From Nocardia anaemiae NBRC 100462 (GTDB taxonomy: Bacteria; Actinomycetota; Actinomycetes; Mycobacteriales; Mycobacteriaceae): a DNA stretch of 64,000 nt. The translations under genes and the position numbers were made by a program. Where the stretch lies: NCBI RefSeq assembly GCF_001612725.1, contig NZ_BDAZ01000008.1, positions 310,001 to 374,000 on the forward strand, in the 5' to 3' direction. How positions within the stretch are numbered: position 1 is the first letter of the stretch; each line of letters begins with the position of its first letter. Under the pieces are notes generated by a model. That model was given only the letters and a program-made list of their open reading frames with translations, searched no databases and was not told the DNA's origin. This document shows, piece after piece, positions 34,900 to 44,237 of this stretch.

Positions 34900-35342
34900 T
34901 GCTCTCGTTCCTGTTCCAACACAACCGATTCACCGATCGTGCACTGTTGTATCGAGTGCTCGCACATAGTGGCCATCGGTGTCATTTCCGATAGTGGCAT
35001 GCCGATCGGCGCCCGCATCCCGTTACCGATGGCGACTAGCTAAAGGGACTGTTAAGAATTAGAACCGCCTCCCACCTGGGCGTCTGTCGAATTTTCGAGC
35101 GCTGAATTCGGCTCGATCTGCAAGCCGACCGCGGCCTGGATCAATAATTCATTGCGCTGCTGGCGTTCGTCGTGCTGCGGCCGCTATCCGACCGCATCTG
35201 CCGACGCGCGCTTCATGCGCGAGACCTCGAACAACTCCGCGATCCATGCGCAGGTCGATGCCGACGCCGAGGCGGCCGTGCATTGAACATGGCTATCCGC
35301 AAATGCCTGCGCGTCGAACCTTCGCTTTGCAAGGATCGGCGC
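34900..35342. other. Intergenic region before the orphan response regulator, with a gene scrap
   Basis: This 443-bp region lies between divergent genes. On the minus strand 35052-35183 is an open, codon-like stretch without a start, reading DERQQRNELLIQAAVGLQIE and PNSALENSTDAQVGGGSNS before a TAA, which looks like the 3' remnant of a lost gene. The rest (34900-35050) shows nothing recognisable. The promoter of the response-regulator gene should lie in the last 150 bp. Confidence 0.45.
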
Positions 35343-36008
35343 GTGCGGCTTGTGCTGGTGGAAGACGACGACGGAGTCGGGGAAGCGCTGCAGGCCGCCC
35401 TCACCGCCCGCGGCTACCTCGTCGACCGCAAGCGGCGCGGTGTCGACCTACTACGCACGCACCGCGACTACGACGCGGTGATCCTCGATCTCGGACTACC
35501 GGATATGGACGGGCTCGAGGTATTGCGGCGGCTGCGTGCGGTCAGCACGGTTCCCGTGCTCATCCTCACCGCCCGCGCGGGTGAACGCACCGTCGTGCTC
35601 GCGCTGCGCTCTGGCGCGGACGACTATCTGGTGAAACCGCCGCGCATCGCGGAGTTGGTCGCACGGCTGGAGGCCATGACCCGCCGCGTCGTGGTCCACA
35701 CCGCACCCGTGGAAGCGGTTGTCTCCCACGATGTTCGAGTGGATCTGATGGCTCGTCGGGTCGAGGTCGCCGGAGTGCCGATCATGCTCACCCACAAGGA
35801 ATTCCAGCTGGTTCGGATCCTCGCGGAGCGACCCGATACCGCCATCAGCAGGCAAGAACTGATGGACCGTATCTGGGGCGACTCATCGGCCTCGGTATCA
35901 CGCGCGCTCGATGTGCATATGGCCGGATTGCGCGCGAAACTCGACCGGCCCGGTTTGATCACCACCATCCGCGGCTTCGGCTATTGGTGGCGCACCGACG
36001 GATCCTAG
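35343..36008 (+). CDS. Orphan OmpR/PhoB-type response regulator
   Basis: The 221-aa protein is a close paralogue of the regulator at 14227-14886, with about two thirds of positions identical by eye. The receiver has EDDDGVGEAL, phospho-Asp49 in VILDLGLPD and Lys in DDYLVKPP. The winged helix has SRQELMDRIWG, SRALDVHMAGLRAKL and TTIRGFGYWW. GTG 35343 is preceded by AAGGATCG exactly as in the paralogue, where even the upstream bases are conserved. No kinase gene is adjacent. Its stop overlaps tail-to-tail with the next gene (CTAG). It may share the kinase at 12765-14189 or work without one. Confidence 0.9.
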   Translation: MRLVLVEDDDGVGEALQAALTARGYLVDRKRRGVDLLRTHRDYDAVILDLGLPDMDGLEVLRRLRAVSTVPVLILTARAGERTVVLALRSGADDYLVKPPRIAELVARLEAMTRRVVVHTAPVEAVVSHDVRVDLMARRVEVAGVPIMLTHKEFQLVRILAERPDTAISRQELMDRIWGDSSASVSRALDVHMAGLRAKLDRPGLITTIRGFGYWWRTDGS

Positions 36009-37420
36009 CTCCGCACCGAACCGTGCCGCTGCCGAAAGCGCTGCTCGAACTCCGCGGCATAGACCGACGGCGCCACCGATGACGAAGATTGTTCCAGCAC
36101 ACCGTCATCCGCGACATAGAAGATCGCGCGCCCGATCGATATCTCGCCCGGTTCGGTCGGCACGTACACCATCCAGCCGATGCTGATCCGGTCCGCGCGC
36201 AGATTTTCCAGCCGATAGCCGGTGGTGTCCATGTTCTGATCCAGAATGAACTGCCGGACCCGGGCTATCGCGGCTCCCCGCGAGATCGGCTCCGGCAAGG
36301 TGATGGCCACACCGGCCAGCGTGAGCTGATAGAGCGCGCTGTCGATATCGAAGGTGCCATCGTCGCCGAAGACCTCGACGAGCGTATCCCGGGTTACCAC
36401 ACCGATTTCCGCCGCCGATACCAGATTTGCCACCGCAGCTCGCTGCCCATCGGTCGGCTGCTCCGCGACCAGGCCCGCGACCACACCGGCCACCGTATCG
36501 GAGGTCCAGATGCCGGGCACCGCCGCACTGAGCCGGTCCGCGGTGGGCGACTCGCCGCGATACCACCGACCGCCGTCCCACCAATAGCAGAACGTCAACA
36601 ACCCGCTGGACGCGCGCGGATTCAGCACCGGATCGGCGACCCACTCCGGCGCACCGGCATACAGCGCGGGCATCGGCGTCCCGCCGTTGTAGACGGCATC
36701 GAGTTCGGGGGAATTCCACACGCCACCGGACAGCACCGCGCGACCCCCCGGCAGGGCATACAGGGTCGACCCGCTGCGTTGCGCACCCTCGAACCAGCCG
36801 AGGGCGGGCAAAACCCTTGGCCCCCATTGCGATCCAGCCGCCACAAAGGCGGCCGCGATGACCGCCCAGCGGGCCGACATCACCGGGAAGGCCGGAAATT
36901 CACGCTCGGACAGCACCGGGCGCACCCCATTTTCCCGGTCCGCTCTGGCCTGCGTGGCCGCGGCGGCGGCCGGACGCGATTGCCGGTCACCGTGGCGGAT
37001 ATAGGCCGCGAGCCAGACCGGCAGCCGGTCGCGCGGATACGCCTGCAAATCCGCTAGATAGACCTCGGGAAGGAATAGGTGATCGTCCGGGAACGGCTCG
37101 TCACCATAGTCGTAATCGACCTCGATCTCGCCGGTGCTCGCCGAGTCGATCAATAGTCGCCACCAGGGGCCGTCGCCCAATTGAGCCGAAAGATGCCGCT
37201 GTTCGCGGACCAACTCGAGCACATCATCGCTCGGCTGGACCCGCGCCTCCCGCTGCTCGTCATCGGCGAAGGTCACCAACCCGATCTCGGTGCTCGTGGT
37301 CATCGCGAACACGGCCTCCAGGCGACGCCAGCCGGACGGGCCACCGGCCGCGAGTGCGCGGGCGATCCGGTGCACGAGCTGTTCGGCCTGCTCGGTCGCT
37401 TCGCCATCAGATGTGGTCAT
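36005..37420 (-). CDS. Unknown protein, paralogue of the product at 33604-34899 (copy 2)
   Basis: This 471-aa protein starts at ATG 37420 with a GGGAG box (a longer GTG start is possible). It shares with copy 1 the blocks WWRLLIDSASTGEIEVDYDY, GDEPFPDDHLFLPEVYLADL, GSTLYALPGGRAVLSGGVW and TFCYWWDGGRWYRGESPT. It also has a C-terminal addition of about 90 residues (YRLENLRADRISIGWMVYVP, then GEISIGRAIFYVADDGV), which looks like a beta-rich immunity-type domain. No signal or membrane segment is seen. Function unknown; it lies directly against the orphan response regulator. Confidence 0.7.
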   Translation of the reverse strand: MTTSDGEATEQAEQLVHRIARALAAGGPSGWRRLEAVFAMTTSTEIGLVTFADDEQREARVQPSDDVLELVREQRHLSAQLGDGPWWRLLIDSASTGEIEVDYDYGDEPFPDDHLFLPEVYLADLQAYPRDRLPVWLAAYIRHGDRQSRPAAAAATQARADRENGVRPVLSEREFPAFPVMSARWAVIAAAFVAAGSQWGPRVLPALGWFEGAQRSGSTLYALPGGRAVLSGGVWNSPELDAVYNGGTPMPALYAGAPEWVADPVLNPRASSGLLTFCYWWDGGRWYRGESPTADRLSAAVPGIWTSDTVAGVVAGLVAEQPTDGQRAAVANLVSAAEIGVVTRDTLVEVFGDDGTFDIDSALYQLTLAGVAITLPEPISRGAAIARVRQFILDQNMDTTGYRLENLRADRISIGWMVYVPTEPGEISIGRAIFYVADDGVLEQSSSSVAPSVYAAEFEQRFRQRHGSVRS

Positions 37421-37498
37421 GTCGCCGCAATCTCCCTCATCCGCGCACCGGCACCGGACCACCCGCCCAGTGCCGCGCCCACCAACCGCGGTTCGCGG

Positions 37499-38410
37499 TC
37501 ACTTCCGCTTGCGGAACCTGCCCACGACGGCGTCAACTATGCGCAGCACACCGCGCACGGCCATCGGGAAGAAGGCCGCCTTCATGAACTCGAAATAGCT
37601 CGGGTTGTAGCGCGCGACATACGAGATCGCCGGATCCACGGATTCGACCTGGTGCCACCAGAACATCGGGATGTAGAGGATGTCACCGGTCTCGAGGACC
37701 ACGTCGTAACAGGATGCCTCGCCCAGCTTTTCGAAGCTGCGCACATCCGGATCGAATTCGTCGGGAAGTCCGGTGTAGGGGTCGGAAACTGTCATCGGGA
37801 TCCGGCCGTACACATTGCGGTACTCATTCGGCGGAAACAGCCGGACCCGCTTGCGACCGTGCAGCTGAATAAGCAGGCCGTGCCATGGGTCATTGTGCAG
37901 CGGCGTCAGATTGCCCTGCTGGCCGATCCACACACTGCTCGCCGCCGAGCTCTGCTGCCGGGTCCCGACGCGCGCGGGCAGTTGGTCGGCGAGTGGCTGC
38001 GGGTCGGCGGCCGCACGCGAGTAGTAGTTCTTGCCCGGCTTCGGCTCGTCGAAGACGGCTGCCATGACATCGCGATACTCGAGCACCTCGACCGGTGACG
38101 TCTCCTGTGTGAACACGTTGGTCGTGCTGGTCAGCGCGGCAACCTTCTGGTCGCCGTATTTCTCGCGCAGCGCTTGCGGCTGAAAATCATCGAATACGGG
38201 CCAAGTTGTTGCGACTCCGCGGAATACGACCGGAGTCTGCTCATCGAAGACGGCCTCGAGTTGGAAATCCCGATCCGGTACAACCAGTCCCTGCCGCCCG
38301 CCCGTCGACGGACTCACCAGATCCCGAACGCTCCGACCGACCCACAGTGCGAAGCTGGCTAGGAAAATAGGAGCCAGCGTGACCGGCCTCTCATCGTAAC
38401 CCTTGGTCAT
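37499..38410 (-). CDS. Cupin-like JmjC-domain protein (putative 2-oxoglutarate/Fe(II) oxygenase)
   Basis: The 303-aa protein is of the cupin_8/JmjC type. The Fe(II) site is suggested by the HxD in TPLHNDPWHGLLIQLHGRKR and by the later His in DILYIPMFWWHQVESVDP. IGQQGNLTPLH and KRVRLFPPNEYRNVYGR are standard for the factor-inhibiting-HIF-like branch. The N-terminus has a hydrophobic segment (IFLASFALWVGRSVRDLV, about 14-31) that may anchor it. The start is taken at ATG 38410; upstream in-frame starts exist and the RBS is weak. Relatives hydroxylate proteins or small peptides; substrate unknown. Confidence 0.8.
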   Translation of the reverse strand: MTKGYDERPVTLAPIFLASFALWVGRSVRDLVSPSTGGRQGLVVPDRDFQLEAVFDEQTPVVFRGVATTWPVFDDFQPQALREKYGDQKVAALTSTTNVFTQETSPVEVLEYRDVMAAVFDEPKPGKNYYSRAAADPQPLADQLPARVGTRQQSSAASSVWIGQQGNLTPLHNDPWHGLLIQLHGRKRVRLFPPNEYRNVYGRIPMTVSDPYTGLPDEFDPDVRSFEKLGEASCYDVVLETGDILYIPMFWWHQVESVDPAISYVARYNPSYFEFMKAAFFPMAVRGVLRIVDAVVGRFRKRK

Positions 38411-38641
38411 ATCCCCGAATCTTCTAAGAGAATTGGTCCAGTGCTGTGACTTTCGGTCGCTCAACGCCTCCATCACCCCGACGAGCCGAACCCTATCGAC
38501 TACCTCGAGTCTACCGTCCCGAGCCGTACCCACCGCTGGGAACACACCGTCGCGGCCCGATCAGTGGACCTCCCACGAACGGCAACAGTCGGCACCGATC
38601 CGTCGCCTAGGGTCGAGAAGACACCGACCTCAGGAGATGTC

Positions 38642-40207
38642 GTGGCCGACTTGCCTTCGGACCCGTCGATTTCGCAGGTGACCGCGGCGGCCGAGCATCC
38701 ACTCGACACCGACGAATTGCCCACCGCGCGTGGACTTCTCAGGACGCGGTTCGCATCGTCGGACACCATTGCCGGTGTAGACATCGTCGGGCGCTACATC
38801 GCACCGGGCATCATTCAGGTGGTGGTGATCGAGCAACTCGGCGCCGCCGAGGCCGTCACCACCGATCAGCTCGAACAGTGGCAGATCGAGAGCACCGAAC
38901 TCTTCGAGCTGGCCGAGACGAACACCCGCGCCGCCAGGCGGCTCGAGATCGAATGGCGCAACTACAACGATGCGCATTTCGCCATTCTGAGCGGCTCGGA
39001 TTCCGCGAGCGCGCACGCGAACTGGCTCGGCGATTATCCGGTAATCGGCACGTACGGAGCACTTTTCGTCGTCTCGCACGAGGGCAACATCTACGCGCAT
39101 CCGATTGTCGGACCGAATGCGCTGACGGCGATGATGCTGCTGGGCAAGGTTGCCGCCAACACCTATCGCAGCGAACCGCAGCCCATCAGTCCGGCGGTCT
39201 ACTGGTGGCGAGACGGGGAGATCGGCGTGGCCGCTATTACCGAGATCGATCCCGATGGCAATGTCGAGGTGCGCCCGACCCCGGAATTCGAGGCGTTACT
39301 GACCAGCCTGGCAGTGACCTGCGAATTCGCGGTGGTGCCCGCCGACGGGGTCGATACCGCGCTCGACGCGCTGGAACAGTACCGACAGATGTGCACCGCC
39401 CGGGACGACAATGCGACCCCACCCGCCATCGACGACCTCATCGCCGAAATCGACCGCAACGGTGGCGCTGTCGGATTTGTTGCGGCAGTGGCGGATTCGC
39501 GCGGGGCGGTACTGCGCACCTGGGGACCGAACCGAGGCCAGCACCTGCTCGCCGTGCTGAAACTCACCAAGAACCGCGGTCTCTCCGTGCTCGACGTCGA
39601 GACTGGCCACCTCTACGACCCGCGCGGACACGTCGAGGTCCACGTGACCGTCGGTGACGACCGGTCACTGCCCTACCTCACCCGCGCACTGCTCGACGAC
39701 TTCGTGGTCGCCGCCGCCGACCCGGATGATCCTTTCCTGGTCGTCGCACGCGCGGACGAGACCTATATCCGAACACGCCGCCACGAGTGCGTCTACGAAA
39801 TAGAGCACCGAGCCGGGTCCCCATCGGAACATTTTCGCGTATACACCTTGCGGCACAAGATTGTTCGCGATGTCATCTGGGCGTGGGCCTGTGCCGACCC
39901 GTCCTGGACGGCCGCGGTGCGGTGGCGGCGGGTCGATCCCACATCGCCCGGTATCGAGGCGGCATCCGGGCTGGAAATCCTGCAGGACGAGCTGTCGTGC
40001 GCCGGTGCCGGTCTCTCACCCGACGCACTCGCGCTCCTCGATACCTTTCTGGCAGTCCGTGATACGCCGATGCCGTCGATGGATATCGCCGGGATGGAGG
40101 ATCTCGCGATCGACCCGGCAGTCTTGCGCGACCTGGCGTCGTCACACGCCGAAGAGGCACGCCCGATCACCGAAGCCGAGACAACCGACGACCCGGACGA
40201 GAGCTGA
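38642..40207 (+). CDS. Unknown 521-aa protein, possibly with DUF1444/immunity-like regions
   Basis: I do not recognise a named family. GTG 38642 is preceded by CAGGAGATGTC and so is preferred over an upstream start. The first half contains [20 protein letters not shown], a Trp/Asn-rich core ([39 protein letters not shown]) and [20 protein letters not shown]. The second half repeats a similar beta-rich pattern ([20 protein letters not shown], then [20 protein letters not shown]), so it may be an internal duplication. It has an acidic C-terminus and no signal peptide. Its neighbour dtd follows 44 bp later. Confidence 0.65.
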   Translation: MADLPSDPSISQVTAAAEHPLDTDELPTARGLLRTRFASSDTIAGVDIVGRYIAPGIIQVVVIEQLGAAEAVTTDQLEQWQIESTELFELAETNTRAARRLEIEWRNYNDAHFAILSGSDSASAHANWLGDYPVIGTYGALFVVSHEGNIYAHPIVGPNALTAMMLLGKVAANTYRSEPQPISPAVYWWRDGEIGVAAITEIDPDGNVEVRPTPEFEALLTSLAVTCEFAVVPADGVDTALDALEQYRQMCTARDDNATPPAIDDLIAEIDRNGGAVGFVAAVADSRGAVLRTWGPNRGQHLLAVLKLTKNRGLSVLDVETGHLYDPRGHVEVHVTVGDDRSLPYLTRALLDDFVVAAADPDDPFLVVARADETYIRTRRHECVYEIEHRAGSPSEHFRVYTLRHKIVRDVIWAWACADPSWTAAVRWRRVDPTSPGIEAASGLEILQDELSCAGAGLSPDALALLDTFLAVRDTPMPSMDIAGMEDLAIDPAVLRDLASSHAEEARPITEAETTDDPDES

Positions 40208-40251
40208 GGTGCACCCGGGTGCCGCGCTCACTCGGGTGCGAGGATCGAAGC

Positions 40252-40683
40252 ATGCGAGTACTGGTGCAGCGCGTATCCGCCGCGCAAGTGACCGTCGACG
40301 GACAGACCGTTGGCCGGATCGAACCGAATCCGCAGGGCCTGCTCGCCCTGGTCGGCGTGACGCATGACGACACCGAAGCCACCGCGAAGGCATTGGCGGA
40401 CAAGGTGTGGCGGCTGCGAATCCTGGCGGGGGAACGCGCCGCCGCGGATCTGAATGCGCCGATTCTCGTGGTCAGCCAGTTCACCCTCTACGCCGATACC
40501 GGCAAGGGACGGCGGCCGTCCTGGTCCGCCGCGGCGCCGGGCGCTGTCGCCGAACCGCTGGTCGATGCGTTTGCCCAGGCACTGCGCGAGCTCGGCGCGA
40601 CCGTCGCCACCGGACGGTTCGGCGCGCACATGCACGTCGAACTGGTCAACGATGGTCCCGTGACACTGCTACTCGAGGGCTGA
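40252..40683 (+). CDS. dtd: D-aminoacyl-tRNA deacylase
   Basis: This 143-aa DTD proofreads D-amino acids (and glycine) mischarged on tRNA. ATG 40252 gives [20 protein letters not shown], the family N-terminus. The catalytic [17 protein letters not shown] motif lies at about 78-94, and the Gly-cisPro element is in [14 protein letters not shown] near the C-terminus. The length is that of the family (about 145 aa). It is the only housekeeping gene inside the accessory stretch between map and infA. Confidence 0.95.
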   Translation: MRVLVQRVSAAQVTVDGQTVGRIEPNPQGLLALVGVTHDDTEATAKALADKVWRLRILAGERAAADLNAPILVVSQFTLYADTGKGRRPSWSAAAPGAVAEPLVDAFAQALRELGATVATGRFGAHMHVELVNDGPVTLLLEG

Positions 40684-40835
40684 TTCGCCGCAGCCGTCAA
40701 CAGGTCGATCGCGGCGGCCGCGGTCGCCGGTTGATTGCCTGCTCATTCCGGCCATTTGTATGGCAAACTCGGTCGAGCAGAATGCGGCCGCTCGACGACC
40801 GTGACGCGGAAGGTGAAGCGGGAGTTGAGGTCGCG

Positions 40836-42344
40836 ATGGATCTGAGGGATCTGAGTGCACTCGAGCGTCGGGTAGCCGAGGATCGCCGGGCAGCCATCGA
40901 CCGGACGGTCGAGAACGAATTGCGTTTGGCCACGTCGCTGTGCGACCTGGCAAAGGGCTTGGTCGCCACCAAGAGCGGCCCCGGCCGGGACCGGACAGCC
41001 GAGGCGCTCGCGCCATCGCAGGAGTCTGTTGGCATCCGGCTGCACTGGCTCGCCGCCGGTCGCGTGACCGCCGAGTTCGCGGGCGAAGTCCAGGATGCGC
41101 TGCGCGTCTTCGAGCAGGCGACCCGGCACATCGGTCACCGTGAGCTGGCGGCGAGCACCATCCGCAATGCCTGCCATACCTACCGCCAAGTGGCGCGGAC
41201 GCATCCGCAGGTCGCAGCGGTCTGCGCGGACGGCCTGTCGAAATGCGGCGTATGGTTGTGCCGCCTCGACCCGAAGGCGGCCGTCGCCGCCAGCGAGGAT
41301 GCCGTACGCATCCGCAGCGCGCTGTTCGCGGCGAATCCGGATCAATCCGGAAAGTATCTGGCCAGCCTGAATATGCTGCTGCGCACGCTGATGGTCGGCC
41401 GCCAGCGCAAACAGGCCGTGGCGATGTACCGCGAGCGGTACGCGGCACTGACCTCGCCGGAGATGACCGCGCGACTGCGCGAAACCCGCATCGAGGACAT
41501 CGATCTCACGAATAAGTCCTTCACCGCGCTCACCAAACTCGAAGCGCGAACCTTGCAGCGGGCGGGACATCTGACGCAGCAGCAGATCCTGTACCAAACC
41601 TCGGGCGATCTCGCCACCATCGAAGAGATCAACTGGAAACTCGCGCTGGTCGGCTTGAAGCCGCTGGCCGCGGGTGCGCTACCCGATCCACCGTCGCGGC
41701 CGGTGGAGATCGGCGCGACCTTCGGCGCATTGAGTGTCCGTTGCAGCGCTCGTGACGCCGTCGCCCAGGTCCGCGCCGCGATCATCGCGGCCTACGCCGC
41801 CGACAACGCACGCCAGGTCGATCGCACGGCCGTGCGCGGCGCGCACGAAACGCACTGGCACACCTTCGATCCCGAACTGAACTCGGCCGAATCGCTCGGC
41901 GACGATGTGGTGCTGATCGAACAGCCATACGGCGGTTCCGTTGTCGTCATGAGCCTCAACTGGGAGATGGCGCCCGTCGGCAAACACCCACTGGCACAGC
42001 ATCTTTCCGCGCGCTGGCCGGTTATCAGCGTCACGGCGAACGAGAAGATGTCCTACGAGCTGTGTCGATACGAGGACGGCGTGGCCACCCAGTACGCTGC
42101 ACTCGGCCGCCCGAGCGGTCAGGCTCCGCTCGATACCCCCTTGGCCCCCTTGGACTTCGCCGCCCTGGCCGACTACGGCGCGGACTACGCATCCGAAACC
42201 CAGGTCCGTGCCGCCTTCGGCAACACCGATATGTTCGCCAAACTCACCCACCTGCCCGCTAGCGGCATCCGGCAGGCGGCACTGGCCATTCCGCTCGCGG
42301 ACTACGGCGACAACGTCCTGTTCTTCCGAGGCAACGGGAGTTGA
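40836..42344 (+). CDS. Unknown 502-aa protein with TPR-like helical N-terminal half
   Basis: I recognise no named family. Residues 1 to about 260 are helical and TPR-like (DALRVFEQATRHIGHRELAA, AVAASEDAVRIRSALFAANP, KQAVAMYRERYAAL). The second half is a globular domain with a His/Trp-rich stretch (HETHWHTFDPELNSAE) and LNWEMAPVGKHPLAQHLSAR, then SYELCRYEDGVATQYAALGR. This second half resembles the suspected immunity-type domains of the neighbouring unknown proteins in style, not in clear sequence identity. ATG 40836 follows GAGGTCGCG; ATG 40782 would add 18 residues. Confidence 0.65.
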   Translation: MDLRDLSALERRVAEDRRAAIDRTVENELRLATSLCDLAKGLVATKSGPGRDRTAEALAPSQESVGIRLHWLAAGRVTAEFAGEVQDALRVFEQATRHIGHRELAASTIRNACHTYRQVARTHPQVAAVCADGLSKCGVWLCRLDPKAAVAASEDAVRIRSALFAANPDQSGKYLASLNMLLRTLMVGRQRKQAVAMYRERYAALTSPEMTARLRETRIEDIDLTNKSFTALTKLEARTLQRAGHLTQQQILYQTSGDLATIEEINWKLALVGLKPLAAGALPDPPSRPVEIGATFGALSVRCSARDAVAQVRAAIIAAYAADNARQVDRTAVRGAHETHWHTFDPELNSAESLGDDVVLIEQPYGGSVVVMSLNWEMAPVGKHPLAQHLSARWPVISVTANEKMSYELCRYEDGVATQYAALGRPSGQAPLDTPLAPLDFAALADYGADYASETQVRAAFGNTDMFAKLTHLPASGIRQAALAIPLADYGDNVLFFRGNGS

Positions 42345-42887
42345 TCGACCCCGGCGCCACAGCCGAATCGAGCCGCGTGGCGGTCTAGCGGAAGCAGCTA
42401 CCTACTCGAGACCTCACGCACCCCGCAGTACCGCCCTGAGCTGTGCGGAGACCGCATCGCCGCGGCGAAAGCGCGCATCGAGAGATCACTGTTCGCCGCA
42501 GAACTACGCAATGCCACAAGGGAATTCGAGTAGCTATCTACTCGGGTGACCACCCATCCTCGGCCATACGCTTCTCCCATCGTCGAAATTCAGTACGAAT
42601 CAGAGGAGAAATCATCGCCACTGTGGTTGCGGTCGATCTCCTGGATGACCCCGAGGCGCGGTAAGACGCACGAGCGCGGGTGCAAGGAACGACGTCACCG
42701 ATCCAGCGCGAGCTGGGTAACGTCAGGTAGGGCGGCGGACGCATTGTGTCCGAAGCCGTTGAATACCAGACATTTACGACCTGCGGGCGTCGGTGCGGCT
42801 CGGCTCCTCGCCGCGCGACGTCACCGAACCCGGAGTCGGATAGGGTGACCGACCACCGCACATGCAGGAACGTGCGGGATACCGCTC
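42345..42887. other. 543-bp stretch with gene remnants, no intact gene
   Basis: Directly after the TPR-like gene and in its frame, 42345-42533 stays open to a TAG and is codon-like: SYLLETSRTPQYRPELCGDR, IAAAKARIERSLFAAELRNA, TREFE. It has no usable start. On the minus strand a frame ending at 42538 gives STATTVAMISPLIRTEFRRW, EKRMAEDGWSPE, also without a good start. Both look like ends of lost genes. Nothing recognisable was seen in 42640-42887 apart from the map stop end. Confidence 0.45.
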
Positions 42888-43685
42888 TTACTCCGGACGA
42901 ACCGTAAGAATCCGCGGCCCATCCTCGGTAACCGCGACCGAATGTTCCCAGTGCGCGGCGCGGCTACCGTCCAGCGTCACCACGGTCCAGTCATCGTCGA
43001 GCACCTTCGTCTGCGTTGTGCCCAACGTCAACATCGGCTCGATCGCGAGCACCGATCCCACCACGAGTTTCGGCCCCTTACCCGGCGCACCCTCATTGGC
43101 CAGGAATGGATCCATATGCATCTCCCGGCCGATGGCGTGCCCACCGTAACCGTCGACGATGCCGTAGGACCGGCCGTGCTCCTTTTCGGCCGCGCGCGTA
43201 CCCATTTCGATGGCATGGGAGATATCGGTCAGCCGGTTACCGGGCAGCATGGCCGCGATACCCGCCTCCATCGACATCTTGGTGGCCTCGCTGAGCAGCT
43301 GATCGGCCTCGATGATCGTGCCGACGCCGAAGGTCCAGGCCGAATCACCATGCCAGCCTTCGAGAATCGCGCCGCAGTCGATCGAGACAAGATCACCTTC
43401 GGTCAGAATTTCGGACGAAGTCGGAATCCCGTGCACCACACGGTCGTTCACCGACGCGCAGATCGAACCGGGAAAGCCGTGATAGCCCTTGAACGACGGC
43501 ACCGCACCCGCATCGCGGATCACCTGCTCGGCGATCTCGTCCAACTCCAGGGTGGAAACCCCGGGATTGGCTGCCGCGCGCACCGCGACGAGCGCGCGGC
43601 CGACAATCGCACCGGCCGCGGCCATCGCGTCCAGTTCGCCCGCCGTCCGGAACGGCACGACCTTCTTCTTGCGGTTGAAGACCAT
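42888..43685 (-). CDS. map: Methionine aminopeptidase, type I
   Basis: This enzyme removes the N-terminal Met from nascent proteins. At 265 aa it is a type Ia enzyme without the N-terminal SH3-binding extension. The dinuclear metal site residues are present: Asp in [19 protein letters not shown] (two Asp), His in [13 protein letters not shown], Glu in [11 protein letters not shown] and Glu in [11 protein letters not shown]. The substrate His is in [14 protein letters not shown]. It is in the order secY-adk-map with six bases between adk and map. An island, not infA, follows. Confidence 0.96.
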   Translation of the reverse strand: MVFNRKKKVVPFRTAGELDAMAAAGAIVGRALVAVRAAANPGVSTLELDEIAEQVIRDAGAVPSFKGYHGFPGSICASVNDRVVHGIPTSSEILTEGDLVSIDCGAILEGWHGDSAWTFGVGTIIEADQLLSEATKMSMEAGIAAMLPGNRLTDISHAIEMGTRAAEKEHGRSYGIVDGYGGHAIGREMHMDPFLANEGAPGKGPKLVVGSVLAIEPMLTLGTTQTKVLDDDWTVVTLDGSRAAHWEHSVAVTEDGPRILTVRPE

Positions 43686-43691
43686 CCGGCC

Positions 43692-44237
43692 TCAGTGTCC
43701 CAGGGCGCGCAGCGCGCGTGTGTTGACCTCGTCGATCTCACCGACACCGTCGACCGAGACGACCAGACCGTCGTAATGCTCCAGCAGCGGCTCGGTCTCC
43801 TCGCGGTACACCCGCAGCCGGTTGCGGATCACGTCCTCGTTGTCGTCGTTGCGGCCGCGCGCCATCATCCGGGCGACCACGGTCTCCTCGGGCACGACGA
43901 AGCAGAGCACCGCGTCGAGCTTCTTGTCCATATCCGCCAGGATCTTCTCCAGCGCGTCGGCCTGATCGACCGTGCGCGGGTAGCCGTCCAGCACGAAGCC
44001 GTTCGCGGCATCCGGCTCGGCCACCCGAGCCTCGACCATGCGGTTGGTCACATCGCTCGGCACCAGATCGCCCGCGTCGATGTACTTCTGCGCCTCCCGA
44101 CCCAGCGGTGTCTGGGCGGTGATATTGGTGCGGAACAGGTCCCCGGTGGAGATGTGTGGGACACCCAGCTTGTCCGACAGGAGGTCGGCTTGAGTGCCTT
44201 TACCGGCGCCCGGCGGTCCGAGCAGTACGAGTCTCAC
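43692..44237 (-). CDS. adk: Adenylate kinase
   Basis: Adk balances AMP, ADP and ATP. The 181-aa protein is the short-LID form of actinobacteria. The P-loop [11 protein letters not shown] lies at 7-17, the AMP-binding region is [15 protein letters not shown], and [16 protein letters not shown] and [20 protein letters not shown] are also seen. The GTG start overlaps the secY stop (GTGA), indicating translational coupling. Confidence 0.97.
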   Translation of the reverse strand: MRLVLLGPPGAGKGTQADLLSDKLGVPHISTGDLFRTNITAQTPLGREAQKYIDAGDLVPSDVTNRMVEARVAEPDAANGFVLDGYPRTVDQADALEKILADMDKKLDAVLCFVVPEETVVARMMARGRNDDNEDVIRNRLRVYREETEPLLEHYDGLVVSVDGVGEIDEVNTRALRALGH

